Source of the DNA: Paracoccus sp. R12_2 | Lineage (GTDB): Bacteria > Pseudomonadota > Alphaproteobacteria > Rhodobacterales > Rhodobacteraceae | Assembly (NCBI RefSeq): GCF_017744015.1 | Contig: NZ_JAGHRA010000017.1 | Span: 1-64,000, forward strand | DNA: 64,000 nucleotides | Direction: 5' to 3' | In this document: positions 16,516-25,359 of the stretch, in pieces | Numbering within the stretch: position 1 is the first letter of the stretch | Layout of the letters: the number at the start of each line of letters is the position of its first letter | Notes under the pieces: model-generated | The model's database searches: none | What the model saw: only the letters and a program-made list of their open reading frames with translations | Told to the model about the DNA's origin: nothing | Made by a program: the position numbers and the translations under genes

Positions 16516-17715
16516 TCAGACAGCTTCGAGCGCGATTGCAATCCCCTGTCCCACGCCAATACACATGGTCGATAACGACTTTTCTCCAGGTTTGAGGTCC
16601 AGCATCGCTGAACCAGTGATGCGGGCACCTGACATGCCAAGCGGATGGCCGAGAGCAATAGCGCCGCCGTTCGGGTTCACGCGGGCGTCATCATCCGCGA
16701 TCCCCAGGTGCCGTAGTGTGGCCAGACCCTGCGAAGCAAAGGCTTCGTTAAGTTCGATTACCGAGAAGTCTTCTTGTTTCAGTCCAAGTCGCGCCATCAG
16801 CTTTTCCGACGCCGGTGCCGGCCCGAAACCCATGATGCGCGGTGCGACGCCCGCGGTTGCGCCGCCCAAGACCCTTGCGATCGGTGTGAGGCCAAATTTT
16901 TTTGCGACGTCGCTGGTGGCAAGGATCAATGCTGCGGCACCATCGTTCACGCCCGAAGAATTCCCAGCGGTTACAGTGCCGTCCGCTTTTACGAAAGTTT
17001 TCAGTTGGGCGAGCGCTTCCAAAGTCGTACCCGCGCGAGGGTGTTCATCCTGTACGACGATCTTTGGCTCCCCCTTTCGCTGAGGAATCTCTACCGGGAC
17101 AATTTCACGGGCCAAACGACCGTTCGCCATGGCATCTCTCGCCTTTCGCTGCGAACGCATGGCGAAGGCATCTTGGTCGGCGCGGTTGATGCTGAAGTCT
17201 TCCGCTACGTTTTCGGCCGTTTCAGGCATGCTGTCGACGCCGTATTGACTCTTCATCTGTTTATTGACGAAGCGCCAGCCGATGGTGGTGTCTTCAGCAG
17301 AATTTTCGCGCGAGAATGCAGTTGTAGCTTTTGGCATCACAAACGGAGCACGAGACATGCTTTCCACACCGCCAGCAACAATGAGATCGGCTTCTCCAGC
17401 TTTGATCGCGCGGGCGGCTGTGATTACGGCGTCCATACCCGATCCGCACAACCGGTTCATCGTCGTGCCAGGGACACAATCCGGAAATCCCGCGAGTAGC
17501 AGCGACATGCGTGCGACGTTGCGGTTGTCCTCGCCCGCCTGGTTGGCGCAGCCGAAAATCACTTCGTCAATGGCCGCTAGATCTAGCTTCGGGTTTCGGC
17601 TGGCCAGGGCCCTGAGTGGGATTGCACCAAGATCGTCGGCTCGCACAGAAGAAAGCGCGCCGCCATAGCGACCAATTGGTGTGCGGATGTAATCGCAGAT
17701 GTAGACGTTTGTCAT
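16516..17715 (-). CDS. Thiolase, 3-oxoadipyl-CoA/acetyl-CoA acyltransferase type
   Basis: 399 residues, full length for a degradative thiolase. The nucleophile is C90 in MNRLCGSGMDAV; the C-terminal part has GGAIALGHPLGMSGAR (His) and MCIGVGQG (second Cys). The sequence has the flavour of PcaF/PaaJ 3-oxoadipyl-CoA thiolases, which split 3-oxoadipyl-CoA into succinyl-CoA and acetyl-CoA. It is the last gene of the minus-strand run 22956-16516 and would be the final step of the proposed pathway. Exact substrate is inference; the thiolase family is certain. Confidence 0.9.
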   Translation of the reverse strand: MTNVYICDYIRTPIGRYGGALSSVRADDLGAIPLRALASRNPKLDLAAIDEVIFGCANQAGEDNRNVARMSLLLAGFPDCVPGTTMNRLCGSGMDAVITAARAIKAGEADLIVAGGVESMSRAPFVMPKATTAFSRENSAEDTTIGWRFVNKQMKSQYGVDSMPETAENVAEDFSINRADQDAFAMRSQRKARDAMANGRLAREIVPVEIPQRKGEPKIVVQDEHPRAGTTLEALAQLKTFVKADGTVTAGNSSGVNDGAAALILATSDVAKKFGLTPIARVLGGATAGVAPRIMGFGPAPASEKLMARLGLKQEDFSVIELNEAFASQGLATLRHLGIADDDARVNPNGGAIALGHPLGMSGARITGSAMLDLKPGEKSLSTMCIGVGQGIAIALEAV

Positions 17716-17717
17716 TC

Positions 17718-18638
17718 TTAGAGTGCCTTTGTCATATCCGGGACGGCGTCGAGCAGGTCTGCGACCAGGCCGTAGTCGGCGACCTGGAAGATCTGGGCCT
17801 CTTCATCCTTGTTGATGGCGACGATGACCTTGCTGTCCTTCATGCCTGCAAGGTGTTGAATTGCCCCGGAAATCCCGACCGCGATGTACAGCTCGGGCGC
17901 CACGACCTTGCCGGTCTGGCCGACCTGCCAGTCGTTCGGTGCGAACCCGCTATCCACCGCCGCGCGCGAGGCGCCGACCGCCGCGCCCAGCTTGTCGGCC
18001 AGGCCCTCGATGATCGCGAAGTTCTCCTCGGAACCGACGCCGCGACCGCCCGAGACCACGATCTTGGCCGAGGTCAGTTCCGGACGATCCGACGCCGCGA
18101 CCTTGTCCTCGACCCAGGCGCTCAGGCCCGCGTTGCCGGCCGCTGCGATGGCCTCGACGGCGGCCGAACCACCCTGGCCAGCCGCGTCGAAGGCGGTGGT
18201 GCGGACGGTCAGTACCTTCTTGGAATCGTTGGATTTTACCGTCTGAATCGCGTTGCCCGCGTAGATCGGGCGTTCGAACGTGGACCCGTCCACGATGGCG
18301 GTGACGTCCGACAAAACCATCACGTCCAGCAGCGCCGCGACGCGCGGCAGGATGTTTTTCGCGCTCGCCGTGGACGGAGCAACGATATGTTCATAATTGC
18401 CTGCCAGGCTGACCACCAGATCGGCGACCGGCTCGGCCAGGCCGTTGGCATAGGCGGCGTCATCCGCCACCAGAACCTTTGCCACGCCGTCGATCTTCGA
18501 CGCGGCCTCGCCTGCGGCAGCGGGGCCCGCAACCAGAACGGTCACATCGCCCAGCGATTTGGCAGCGGTCACCGCCTTGGCGGTGGCGTCCAGCGCCAGT
18601 GCACCACCGGCGATTTCTGCAAGGAGAAGAACAGCCAT
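17718..18638 (-). CDS. etfA: Electron transfer flavoprotein alpha subunit
   Basis: 306 residues, full length. The C-terminal FAD domain is present: VSGGRGVGSEENF, DSGFAPNDWQVGQTGKVVAPELYIAVGISG (cited in part) and GAIQHLAGMKDSKVIVAIN. EtfAB takes electrons from acyl-CoA dehydrogenases and passes them to ETF-quinone oxidoreductase. It starts right at the etfB stop and ends 2 bp before the thiolase gene. The codon use is more G+C-rich than in the flanking thiolase and SDR genes. Confidence 0.96.
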   Translation of the reverse strand: MAVLLLAEIAGGALALDATAKAVTAAKSLGDVTVLVAGPAAAGEAASKIDGVAKVLVADDAAYANGLAEPVADLVVSLAGNYEHIVAPSTASAKNILPRVAALLDVMVLSDVTAIVDGSTFERPIYAGNAIQTVKSNDSKKVLTVRTTAFDAAGQGGSAAVEAIAAAGNAGLSAWVEDKVAASDRPELTSAKIVVSGGRGVGSEENFAIIEGLADKLGAAVGASRAAVDSGFAPNDWQVGQTGKVVAPELYIAVGISGAIQHLAGMKDSKVIVAINKDEEAQIFQVADYGLVADLLDAVPDMTKAL

Positions 18639-19396
18639 TACACGATCCCCTTTTCTTTCAGCTTCGACACCAGCTCGTCGACCGAGCCAACCATTTCCCC
18701 GGCCGAACGCGCGGCGGGCTCTGCCGTCTTGACGACGGTCAGGCGCGGCGTGACATCGACGCCGAAATCGGCGGCGGTCTTTTCGTCCAGCGGTTTCTTC
18801 TTGGCTTTCATGATGTTGGGCAGCGAGGCGTAGCGCGGCTCGTTCAGGCGCAGGTCGGCGGTGACGATCGCCGGCAGCTTCACCTTGATGGTCTGCAGAC
18901 CGCCGTCCACTTCGCGGGTCACGACGGCATGCTCGCCCTCGATCGCAACCTCAGAGGCATAGGTCGCCTGACCCCAGCCCAGCAGCGCCGCCAGCATCTG
19001 GCCGGTCGCGTTCATGTCGTTGTCGATCGCCTGTTTGCCCGCGATCACCAGGCCCGGCGCCTCGGCGTCGATCACGGCCTTTAGGATCTTGGCCACCGCC
19101 AGCGGCTCGATATCTTGGTGCACGTCGTCGGCGGCCACGACGAGGATCGCCCGGTCCGCGCCCATCGCCAGCGCCGTGCGCAGCGTTTCCTGCGCCTGTT
19201 TCACGCCGATCGACACGACGACAAGCTCGTCCGCCTTGCCCGCTTCCTTCAGACGGATCGCCTCTTCAACCGCAATCTCGTCGAACGGGTTCATCGACAT
19301 CTTCACATTCGCGAGACCAACTCCGCTACCGTCCGCCTTAACGCGAACCTTCACGTTGTAATCAATTAGGTGTTTTATAGGTGCAATTATTTTCAT
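18638..19396 (-). CDS. etfB: Electron transfer flavoprotein beta subunit
   Basis: 252 residues, full length, with the AMP-binding and ETF-beta signature [21 protein letters not shown] and [17 protein letters not shown]. Partner of EtfA, with which it overlaps by 1 bp. It likely serves the acyl-CoA dehydrogenase at 29816. The first 30 or so codons are visibly lower in G+C than the rest of the gene, which suggests a mosaic origin. Confidence 0.96.
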   Translation of the reverse strand: MKIIAPIKHLIDYNVKVRVKADGSGVGLANVKMSMNPFDEIAVEEAIRLKEAGKADELVVVSIGVKQAQETLRTALAMGADRAILVVAADDVHQDIEPLAVAKILKAVIDAEAPGLVIAGKQAIDNDMNATGQMLAALLGWGQATYASEVAIEGEHAVVTREVDGGLQTIKVKLPAIVTADLRLNEPRYASLPNIMKAKKKPLDEKTAADFGVDVTPRLTVVKTAEPAARSAGEMVGSVDELVSKLKEKGIV

Positions 19397-19472
19397 TGGC
19401 GTTTATCGTCTTGGAAATTTGCAATGGCAGTAACGGCCCGGGTTCCAGGCCGTTACTTGGGATGTGTCTCTG

Positions 19473-20228
19473 TCAATTCGCAGTATAACCGCCATCTACT
19501 ACAATCTCTGCTCCGTGAACGAACGATGACTCATCCGATGCGAGGAACAGGACCGCATTCGAAACCTCTTCAGGTTTGCTTGGCCGCTTGAGCAGCGTGG
19601 CCCCCAGAATTGCCTGCCGGGTCTCTTCGTCGGCGTGTAGCAGATCTTTTGTCATGGGAGTATCGATGACACCGGGATGGATCGAATTGACACGTATGCC
19701 ACTTTCGGCCAGGTCGACTGCGCAGGATTTGGTCAACATCCGTACGGCGCCTTTGGATCCAATGTAGGCTCCCGCCGAAGCGGCACCAACAATCCCATAG
19801 ATTGAAGAAATATTGATAATTGATGCTTTTTCGGTCTCTTTCATCAATGGAACCGCGGCTCGGATACCGAGATAAACACCGCGTACATTGACGTTGATCG
19901 TCATGTCAAATTCGTCAGGCGAGGTTTCGTGGAGCGGCTTCAGAATGAGAATGCCAGCGTTGTTCACTAGCACATCAAGTCGACCAGCACTTGATTGCAC
20001 CGTGGAGATGACATTCTTCCAATCTTCTTCAAGCGTCACGTCATGCTGAATGAATTCCGCCTTCCCTCCGGCTCCAATGATACCTTTTACTACGCTTTCA
20101 CCCGCTTCCGTATCACGGTCGGTTACAAATACATGCGCGCCTTCACGTGCCAGCGTTTCACAATGGGCTTTTCCCATGCCCATGGCGCCACCTGTTACCA
20201 GTGCGACTTTTCCGGATACCCGTCCCAT
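19473..20228 (-). CDS. Short-chain dehydrogenase, candidate cyclic-alcohol dehydrogenase
   Basis: Start set at ATG 20228, with a CAGGAGAG ribosome site just upstream; 251 residues. Classical SDR motifs: nucleotide site TGGAMGMGKAH, NNAG at about residue 88, catalytic Ser in INISSIYG, and YIGSKGAV (Tyr/Lys). The C-terminus VVDGGYTAN is typical of the family of 3-oxoacyl-ACP-like and cyclohexanol/cyclopentanol dehydrogenases. Next to a Baeyer-Villiger monooxygenase it would oxidise a cyclic alcohol to the ketone. SDR is certain; substrate is inferred. Confidence 0.9.
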   Translation of the reverse strand: MGRVSGKVALVTGGAMGMGKAHCETLAREGAHVFVTDRDTEAGESVVKGIIGAGGKAEFIQHDVTLEEDWKNVISTVQSSAGRLDVLVNNAGILILKPLHETSPDEFDMTINVNVRGVYLGIRAAVPLMKETEKASIINISSIYGIVGAASAGAYIGSKGAVRMLTKSCAVDLAESGIRVNSIHPGVIDTPMTKDLLHADEETRQAILGATLLKRPSKPEEVSNAVLFLASDESSFVHGAEIVVDGGYTAN

Positions 20229-20300
20229 AGTTCTCTCCTGAGTGTTCATGAACAAATTTAATTGTTTCCGCCGGGTTTTCTTAATGCCCGACGGAATTCT

Positions 20301-21938
20301 TTACACCTTCTCGGCAGTGCGGTCGCGGATCAGGGATGTATAACCTTCCTCCTTAACCGCACTAATGGCATTGCGATAATTGCCAATCCCGGCCATGTAG
20401 AACATCACCGCATTCTTCTTTCCGGGGATATTTGCGCCGAAGATCCAGCTTTCAGCTTTGGGGAAGAGTGTCATGTCGGCGATTTCACGGCAGGTGCCAA
20501 CCCAAGCGTCGCGCGCCTCCACGGTTGGCTCCACACTTTGAACCCCCTCTTCTTCCATTGCGCAAATCGTGTCAGCGATCCATTCAACTTGCGTCTCAAT
20601 GCTGGGGGGCAGGTTAGTGAAGGGGCCATTAGGGCCAAGGATCATGAAGAAGTTAGGGAAGTCTACCTCCATCATGCCGAGGTAACCGAGTGGGCCTTCC
20701 TTCCAAGTGTCGCGCATGGTCACGCCTCCGCGTCCGCGGAGGTCCATTTTGACGTAATTGCCGTCGACCGCATCGAAACCAGTGGCAAAGATTACGATGT
20801 CAAGCTCATGCTCCTCGCCGCTTTCGAGACGAATGCCGTTCGGAGTGAACTCTGCGATCGGATCGGCCTTCACGTCGGCGAGGGTCACGTTGTCTCGGTT
20901 GTAGACCTCGTAATAGTTGTTTCCGCAAAGCGGGCGCTTGGCGTAAAGGTCCTTCGGCGTCAGTTTCTCTGCGACCTTGGGGTCCTTCACGATTTGCTTG
21001 ATCTTGCCCTTGATGAAGTCAGCGGCCGCATCATTGGCCACTTGGCTGGTCGCAATATCGCAAAAGGTGCCAAACATGAAATAGAAACCACCGCCGCGCT
21101 GCCAGGCGGCTTCGAAGACCCGCTCCCGTTCCTCGGGCGAGGCGGTTTCGGCGGGTTCGGCGCTTTCTTCGAAGCCGAAGGCCACAACAGAATTCTTCAC
21201 TTGATTCCAGATATTATCGTAGTTCGCCTTTTGCTCGGCGATGGTAGCATCGTCTTGCGGGGTGTTCCCAATCGGCACGACATATTGTGCAGAGCGCTGA
21301 AAAACAGTCAGGTGTTTTGCAATTGGTGCCGTTGCAGTGATAACCTGAACACCCGTCGAGCCGGTGCCGATAATGCCCACGCGTTTGTTGCTCAAGTCCA
21401 CTCCCTCGGGCCAGGCACCTGTGTGTAAGATACGGCCTTTGAAATCATCGATGCCCTTGAATTTTGGAACATTCGTTGCGGACAAGAGACCGAGGCCAGT
21501 GACAAGGTATTTTGCGGTAACTGTCTCACCACTATCAGTGATCACGTTCCAGAGACCGGTTTTTTCATTATAGTGCGCGCCATCCACTTTGGTGTCGAAC
21601 TTGTAGCTGCGTCGAAGATCGAGATGATCCGCTACCTCGTTCATGTATTCGAGGATCTCGGGCTGGGTCAGATACCGGGTTTTCCAGCGGCCTTTTCGAA
21701 GCAACTCTTTGTCAAAAGAATAGCGATAGACATAGCTTTCCGTGTCTGACAGCGCACCGGGATATCGGTTCCACCACCAGGTGCCGCCAACGTCACTGGC
21801 GCTGTCATAGCCCCGGACGTTCAGTCCCTGCTCGTTGCGAAGTTTGTGGACAGCGTAAAGCCCGCCGAAGCCCGCGCCAATGACGACTGCGTCAAAATCC
21901 GCTCCGACCGTTTTAGTATTCTCAGTCTGAATGTTCAT
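20301..21938 (-). CDS. Type I Baeyer-Villiger monooxygenase (cyclohexanone monooxygenase type)
   Basis: Start at ATG 21938 behind a GGGAGGAG site; 545 residues, the usual size. FAD Rossmann motif GAGFGG at 21-26, the Baeyer-Villiger fingerprint F-K-G-R-I-L-H-T-G-A-W-P at 166-177 with the key His at 172, and NADPH motif GTGSTG at 191-196. It inserts oxygen next to a ketone with NADPH and O2, giving a lactone or ester. Flanked by an SDR and an alpha/beta hydrolase, which is the classical ring-opening set. The ketone is inferred; cyclopentanone, cyclohexanone or larger rings are all possible. Confidence 0.95.
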   Translation of the reverse strand: MNIQTENTKTVGADFDAVVIGAGFGGLYAVHKLRNEQGLNVRGYDSASDVGGTWWWNRYPGALSDTESYVYRYSFDKELLRKGRWKTRYLTQPEILEYMNEVADHLDLRRSYKFDTKVDGAHYNEKTGLWNVITDSGETVTAKYLVTGLGLLSATNVPKFKGIDDFKGRILHTGAWPEGVDLSNKRVGIIGTGSTGVQVITATAPIAKHLTVFQRSAQYVVPIGNTPQDDATIAEQKANYDNIWNQVKNSVVAFGFEESAEPAETASPEERERVFEAAWQRGGGFYFMFGTFCDIATSQVANDAAADFIKGKIKQIVKDPKVAEKLTPKDLYAKRPLCGNNYYEVYNRDNVTLADVKADPIAEFTPNGIRLESGEEHELDIVIFATGFDAVDGNYVKMDLRGRGGVTMRDTWKEGPLGYLGMMEVDFPNFFMILGPNGPFTNLPPSIETQVEWIADTICAMEEEGVQSVEPTVEARDAWVGTCREIADMTLFPKAESWIFGANIPGKKNAVMFYMAGIGNYRNAISAVKEEGYTSLIRDRTAEKV

Positions 21939-22053
21939 ATCACTCCTCCCAGAGTAAGACCGCTCCGCCCCGCAGATTGCGGGTGAGATGCTAGATGAAT
22001 GTTTCGTAGGGGTTTGTCTCGCACCGCACCGCAATGCAGTGCGAGTACAGGTC

Positions 22054-22956
22054 TCAGAGGGCCCGATACCATGCGGCGATGCGACCAAGTTCCTCGTTTG
22101 CCTCGGGCGCGCGTCCCGAAAGCGCGGGAAAGACATGCTGCATGCCTTCGACGATAGACAGGGTCACGTTTACGCCCTGTGCCTTGGCCTTTTCGTGCAA
22201 CCGTTCGGCATCGCTCTTAAGCGTCTCGGCCCCTCCGGCATTGATATAGAGCGGCGGGTAACCGGTGAAATCGTTCTCCAGCGGGTTGGCCAACGGATTA
22301 AGCGGATCCGTGCCTTCACCGAGGAACATCCCCGCCATCGCTTCGAGGATCGGTTTGCCGACTAGCGCATCGGTTTCCGCGTTGGTTTCCAGTGTTTCCC
22401 CGCGCATCGCCATGTCGAGCCAGGGCGAATAGGCGATGACCGCTCCGGGCAGTGGCAACCCAAGTTCGCGTAACTTCAGCACGCTGGCGATGGCAAGATT
22501 GCCGCCAGCACTGTCGCCAGCCGTCAGAATATTTCTTGCCTTGAAACCCTTATCCAGCAGCGCTTTGTATGCGGCTACTGCATCTTCGATCTGCGCCGGA
22601 AATGGGTGCTCGGGTGCGCGCCGATAGTGCAGGATCACCGACGTAACCCCAAGCACCTTAGCGAGGTGCCCTGCCATTTTTCGATGACTATCGGCTGAGC
22701 CGACGGCAAAGCCGCCACCATGAGTGTAAACAATTACACGCGAGGTATCTGCCCCGGCTGGTAGGGCCCAGATAGCCTCAACTCCTCCGACATGATCGCT
22801 TTTGTAGCTAACGTTTTCCGGCTCTAGTGCGGGCTGCCCCCATTCATCGAACATGCTGCGCAGGTTCGCGATCGTCAGGTCTGGGTTCTCGACCATCTGA
22901 TCGGTCCAATTCTGATAAAGCGCCCGCAGCGTATCGGCTTCTCTACTGATTTCCAT
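22054..22956 (-). CDS. HSL-family alpha/beta hydrolase, candidate lactonase/esterase
   Basis: Start at ATG 22956 behind GGGAGGATAA; 300 residues. Oxyanion motif HGGGF (YTHGGGFAVGS), nucleophile elbow GDSAGGNLA, and late Asp and His (GMQHVFPALSG) give a complete hormone-sensitive-lipase-type triad. In this position it would hydrolyse the lactone or ester made by the monooxygenase to a hydroxy acid, as ChnC does for caprolactone. First gene of the six-gene minus-strand run. Confidence 0.92.
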   Translation of the reverse strand: MEISREADTLRALYQNWTDQMVENPDLTIANLRSMFDEWGQPALEPENVSYKSDHVGGVEAIWALPAGADTSRVIVYTHGGGFAVGSADSHRKMAGHLAKVLGVTSVILHYRRAPEHPFPAQIEDAVAAYKALLDKGFKARNILTAGDSAGGNLAIASVLKLRELGLPLPGAVIAYSPWLDMAMRGETLETNAETDALVGKPILEAMAGMFLGEGTDPLNPLANPLENDFTGYPPLYINAGGAETLKSDAERLHEKAKAQGVNVTLSIVEGMQHVFPALSGRAPEANEELGRIAAWYRAL

Positions 22957-23243
22957 GTTTATCCTCCCAAGCATAACATTTGGCAAAGCCACCAACTGAC
23001 GTCGCCAATCTCGAAGACGTCAAACGGTCAACGGCATACGCCAATTATCTCAGAGTAAGGGCGAAAAATGCGCCATGTATTGAACAATACCGCTTTGGAA
23101 ATAGTATGATCGTGCTCAGCCTGTCGTGAGGCAGATATGCCCGTTACTAGGCTCTGTTGATGGCGTGGATACCCCCTCCCGACGGCATCGCAATGTGCCA
23201 CTATGATGAGCGTTAAAAGCCATCACAGAAGGAAGGAGCATCT
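22957..23243. promoter_or_regulatory. Upstream region of the monooxygenase operon and left part of an IS110 remnant
   Basis: About 290 bp between the hydrolase gene (minus) and the IS110 transposase remnant (plus). The part next to 22957-23100 is A+T-richer and must hold the promoter of the minus-strand run, but I see no box that I can assign with confidence. From about 23150 the sequence appears to belong to the IS110 element. A strong ribosome site (AAGGAAGGAG) precedes the transposase ATG at 23244. Confidence 0.4.
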
Positions 23244-24271
23244 ATGTCCGAAATTAAAATTATCGGTGTCGACTTGGCAAAGCGCGTTATCCAGTTGCAT
23301 GGTGCGTACAATGATGGGTCAGTCGCGTTTCGCAAAAAGCTTTCACGAGGCCAGTTTCTCGCGTTCGTGGCGCAGCAACCCAAATGCATGATCGCCATGG
23401 AGGCGTGGCCACGGCGCATGGCTGGGGCCGCGAATTTGAGAAGCTGGGGTGCGACGTGCGGTTGATACCGCCGGTCTATGTGAAGCCGTTCGTCAAACGC
23501 CAGAAGAATGATGCGACCGATGCAGAGGCCATCTTGGAGGCTGCATTGCGTCCAACCATGCGCTTTTTCGCAGTGAAGACGGAAGATCAGCAGGCCCGTG
23601 CCATGCTGTTTCGCACGCGGCAGATGTTTGTCGGCCAGCGCCCCCAGATGATCAACGCTTTACGCGGCCACCTCGCCGAACACGGATTGGTCGCGGCCCG
23701 CGGGCCTGCCCATCTCAAGCGACTCGCGGACGCAATCGCAGGTGATGACACCGCGCTGCATGCTGAGGTTCGTGACCTCGGCCGGATGTATCTGGGGCAG
23801 ATTGAGGGGCTGAATACGCGTGTTGCAGAGCTTGACGCGAAGATGCGATGTGCCGCCAAGAAAGCCGACTTGGTGCGCCGAACACAAACCATGCCGGGCG
23901 TGGTTCCTGTCACGGCGCTTGCGATCGAGACATTTGCCCGTGACCTGGCCACCTTCCGGCGCGGGTGCGATTTTGCCGCCTGGCTTGGGCTTGTGCCGAA
24001 GCAGCACTCGACGGGCGGCAAAGCCCGGCTCGGGAAGACCTCGAAGATGCGACAGCGCGACTCCGGACACTCTTGGTCTCTGGCGCTATGGCTGTCCTCC
24101 AGGCTGTCGAGCGGTTTAACACACCGAATAATGGCTGGCTGAAACGCCTACTAACCCGCAAGCCGCGCATGGGTCGCCGCGATTGCGCTGGCCAACAAGA
24201 TGGCGCGTGGCCTCTGGGCCATCATAATGAAACAAGAGGATTACCGGAATCCGGTGGCGGCGATGGCATAG
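23244..24271 (+). pseudogene. IS110-family (IS1111-like) transposase, frameshifted
   Basis: Read across three frames, the sequence is a nearly full IS110-type transposase: GVDLAKRVIQLHGAY at the start, VRLIPPVYVKPFVKRQKNDA, the middle MINALRGHLAEHGLV, FAAWLGLVPKQHSTGGKARLG, and the end LANKMARGLWAIIM before the stop at 24269-24271. Frameshifts lie near 23404, 24062 and 24168, so the enzyme is dead. It sits between the two minus-strand catabolic blocks. The element ends could not be placed; homology to IS ends may reach beyond 24271. Confidence 0.85.
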
Positions 24272-24595
24272 CGAAGACGGCATGCCACGACGTCCCGGTA
24301 AGTTGGGAGTGTGAGGAGGTCACTGAAAAGTAAGGGCGAAGGATCGATCAGATCCGGGTCAGAGAAAGCAGCATTTGTGCAGGAGCCACCGAGCTCGGTT
24401 TGTTGATATGCCTCTGGTCCGCGCATCGCCATACCGGCCCGCGGTTACATCAGCGCCGCACACAGAGGCCTGATACATGACCGCACCCGATCACACGCTC
24501 GCGCCGTTCAAAAAATCACTTGCACCAATGGGGGCATGCATGCACAAATCCCGTGTCGGACTCATCTTATGAATCCAGCGTGGTAGCTGAGGTGC
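24272..24595. other. Spacer between two transposase remnants
   Basis: About 320 bp with no convincing gene. It probably holds the right end of the IS110 element (a GATACATGACC stretch near 24470 resembles such ends) and the left end of the IS5-type remnant (near 24565-24590). Neither end is sharp enough to give coordinates. Confidence 0.35.
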
Positions 24596-25359
24596 ATGAG
24601 CAGACCGACAACCCCGACATACAAGACCATGAACTGGCCCGCTTATAACGAAGCGCTCAAGCGCCGTGGCTCGCTGACGATCTGGTTTGACCCCGAGATG
24701 AGCTGGGAGGCCGTGCCGACAGGCAGAAGAGTTACAGCGACGCCGCGACCCAGACCTGTCTTTCGATGAAGGTCCTGTTCGGCATGGCCTTGCGACAGGC
24801 GACCGGGTTCGTCGAGAGCCTGTTGCGGCTGATCGGTCTCGACTGGACGGTGCTCGACTTCAGCACCCTGTCCCGGCGCCAGAAGACCCTGGCCGTGAAC
24901 ATCCCGTATCGCGGCTCCAAAGGGCCGTTGCACTTGTTGGTGGACAGCACGGGGATCAAGCTTGAAGGTGAGTGGCATGCCCGCAAGCATGGCGGCCCCA
25001 AGCGACGGGTCTGGCGCAAGATCCACCTCGGGATCGACGAGCAAACGTTGGAAGTGCGCGCTGTTCAGATCACCGGGAGCCACATCGGTGACGCTCCAGT
25101 GTTACCCAACCTTCTTGAACAGATCCCGGCAGACCAGCAGTGTCACGGCTGACGGTGCGTATGACACACGAAAATGCCAGGACGCGATTGCGGACCGTGG
25201 CGTCCACGCCGTTATCCCACCAGGTAAGAACGCAAAGTCTTGGAAGACCATCACCGCCTAAGCCGCGTCGAGACGAAGATGCACTGTGTTAAGTTGCTGG
25301 GGCAGCGCCTTATGGCGCGGGACTTTGACCGTCAGGTCGCGAAAACCCTTTCTAAATAA
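24596..25359 (+). pseudogene. IS5-family (IS903-like) transposase remnant
   Basis: Broken IS5/IS903-type transposase. It starts MSRPTTPTYKTMNWPAYNEA at 24596, then a frameshift near 24725 leads to MKVLFGMALRQATGFVESLL, LHLLVDSTGIKLEGEW (first catalytic Asp region) and HARKHGGPKRRVWRKIHLG. A second frameshift near 25148 leads to VTADGAYDTRKCQDAIADRG. A deletion removes the next part, and the tail RVETKMHCVKLLGQRLMAR ends at a stop at 25357-25359. The tail overlaps the 3' end of the hydratase/dehydrogenase gene on the other strand. Confidence 0.85.
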
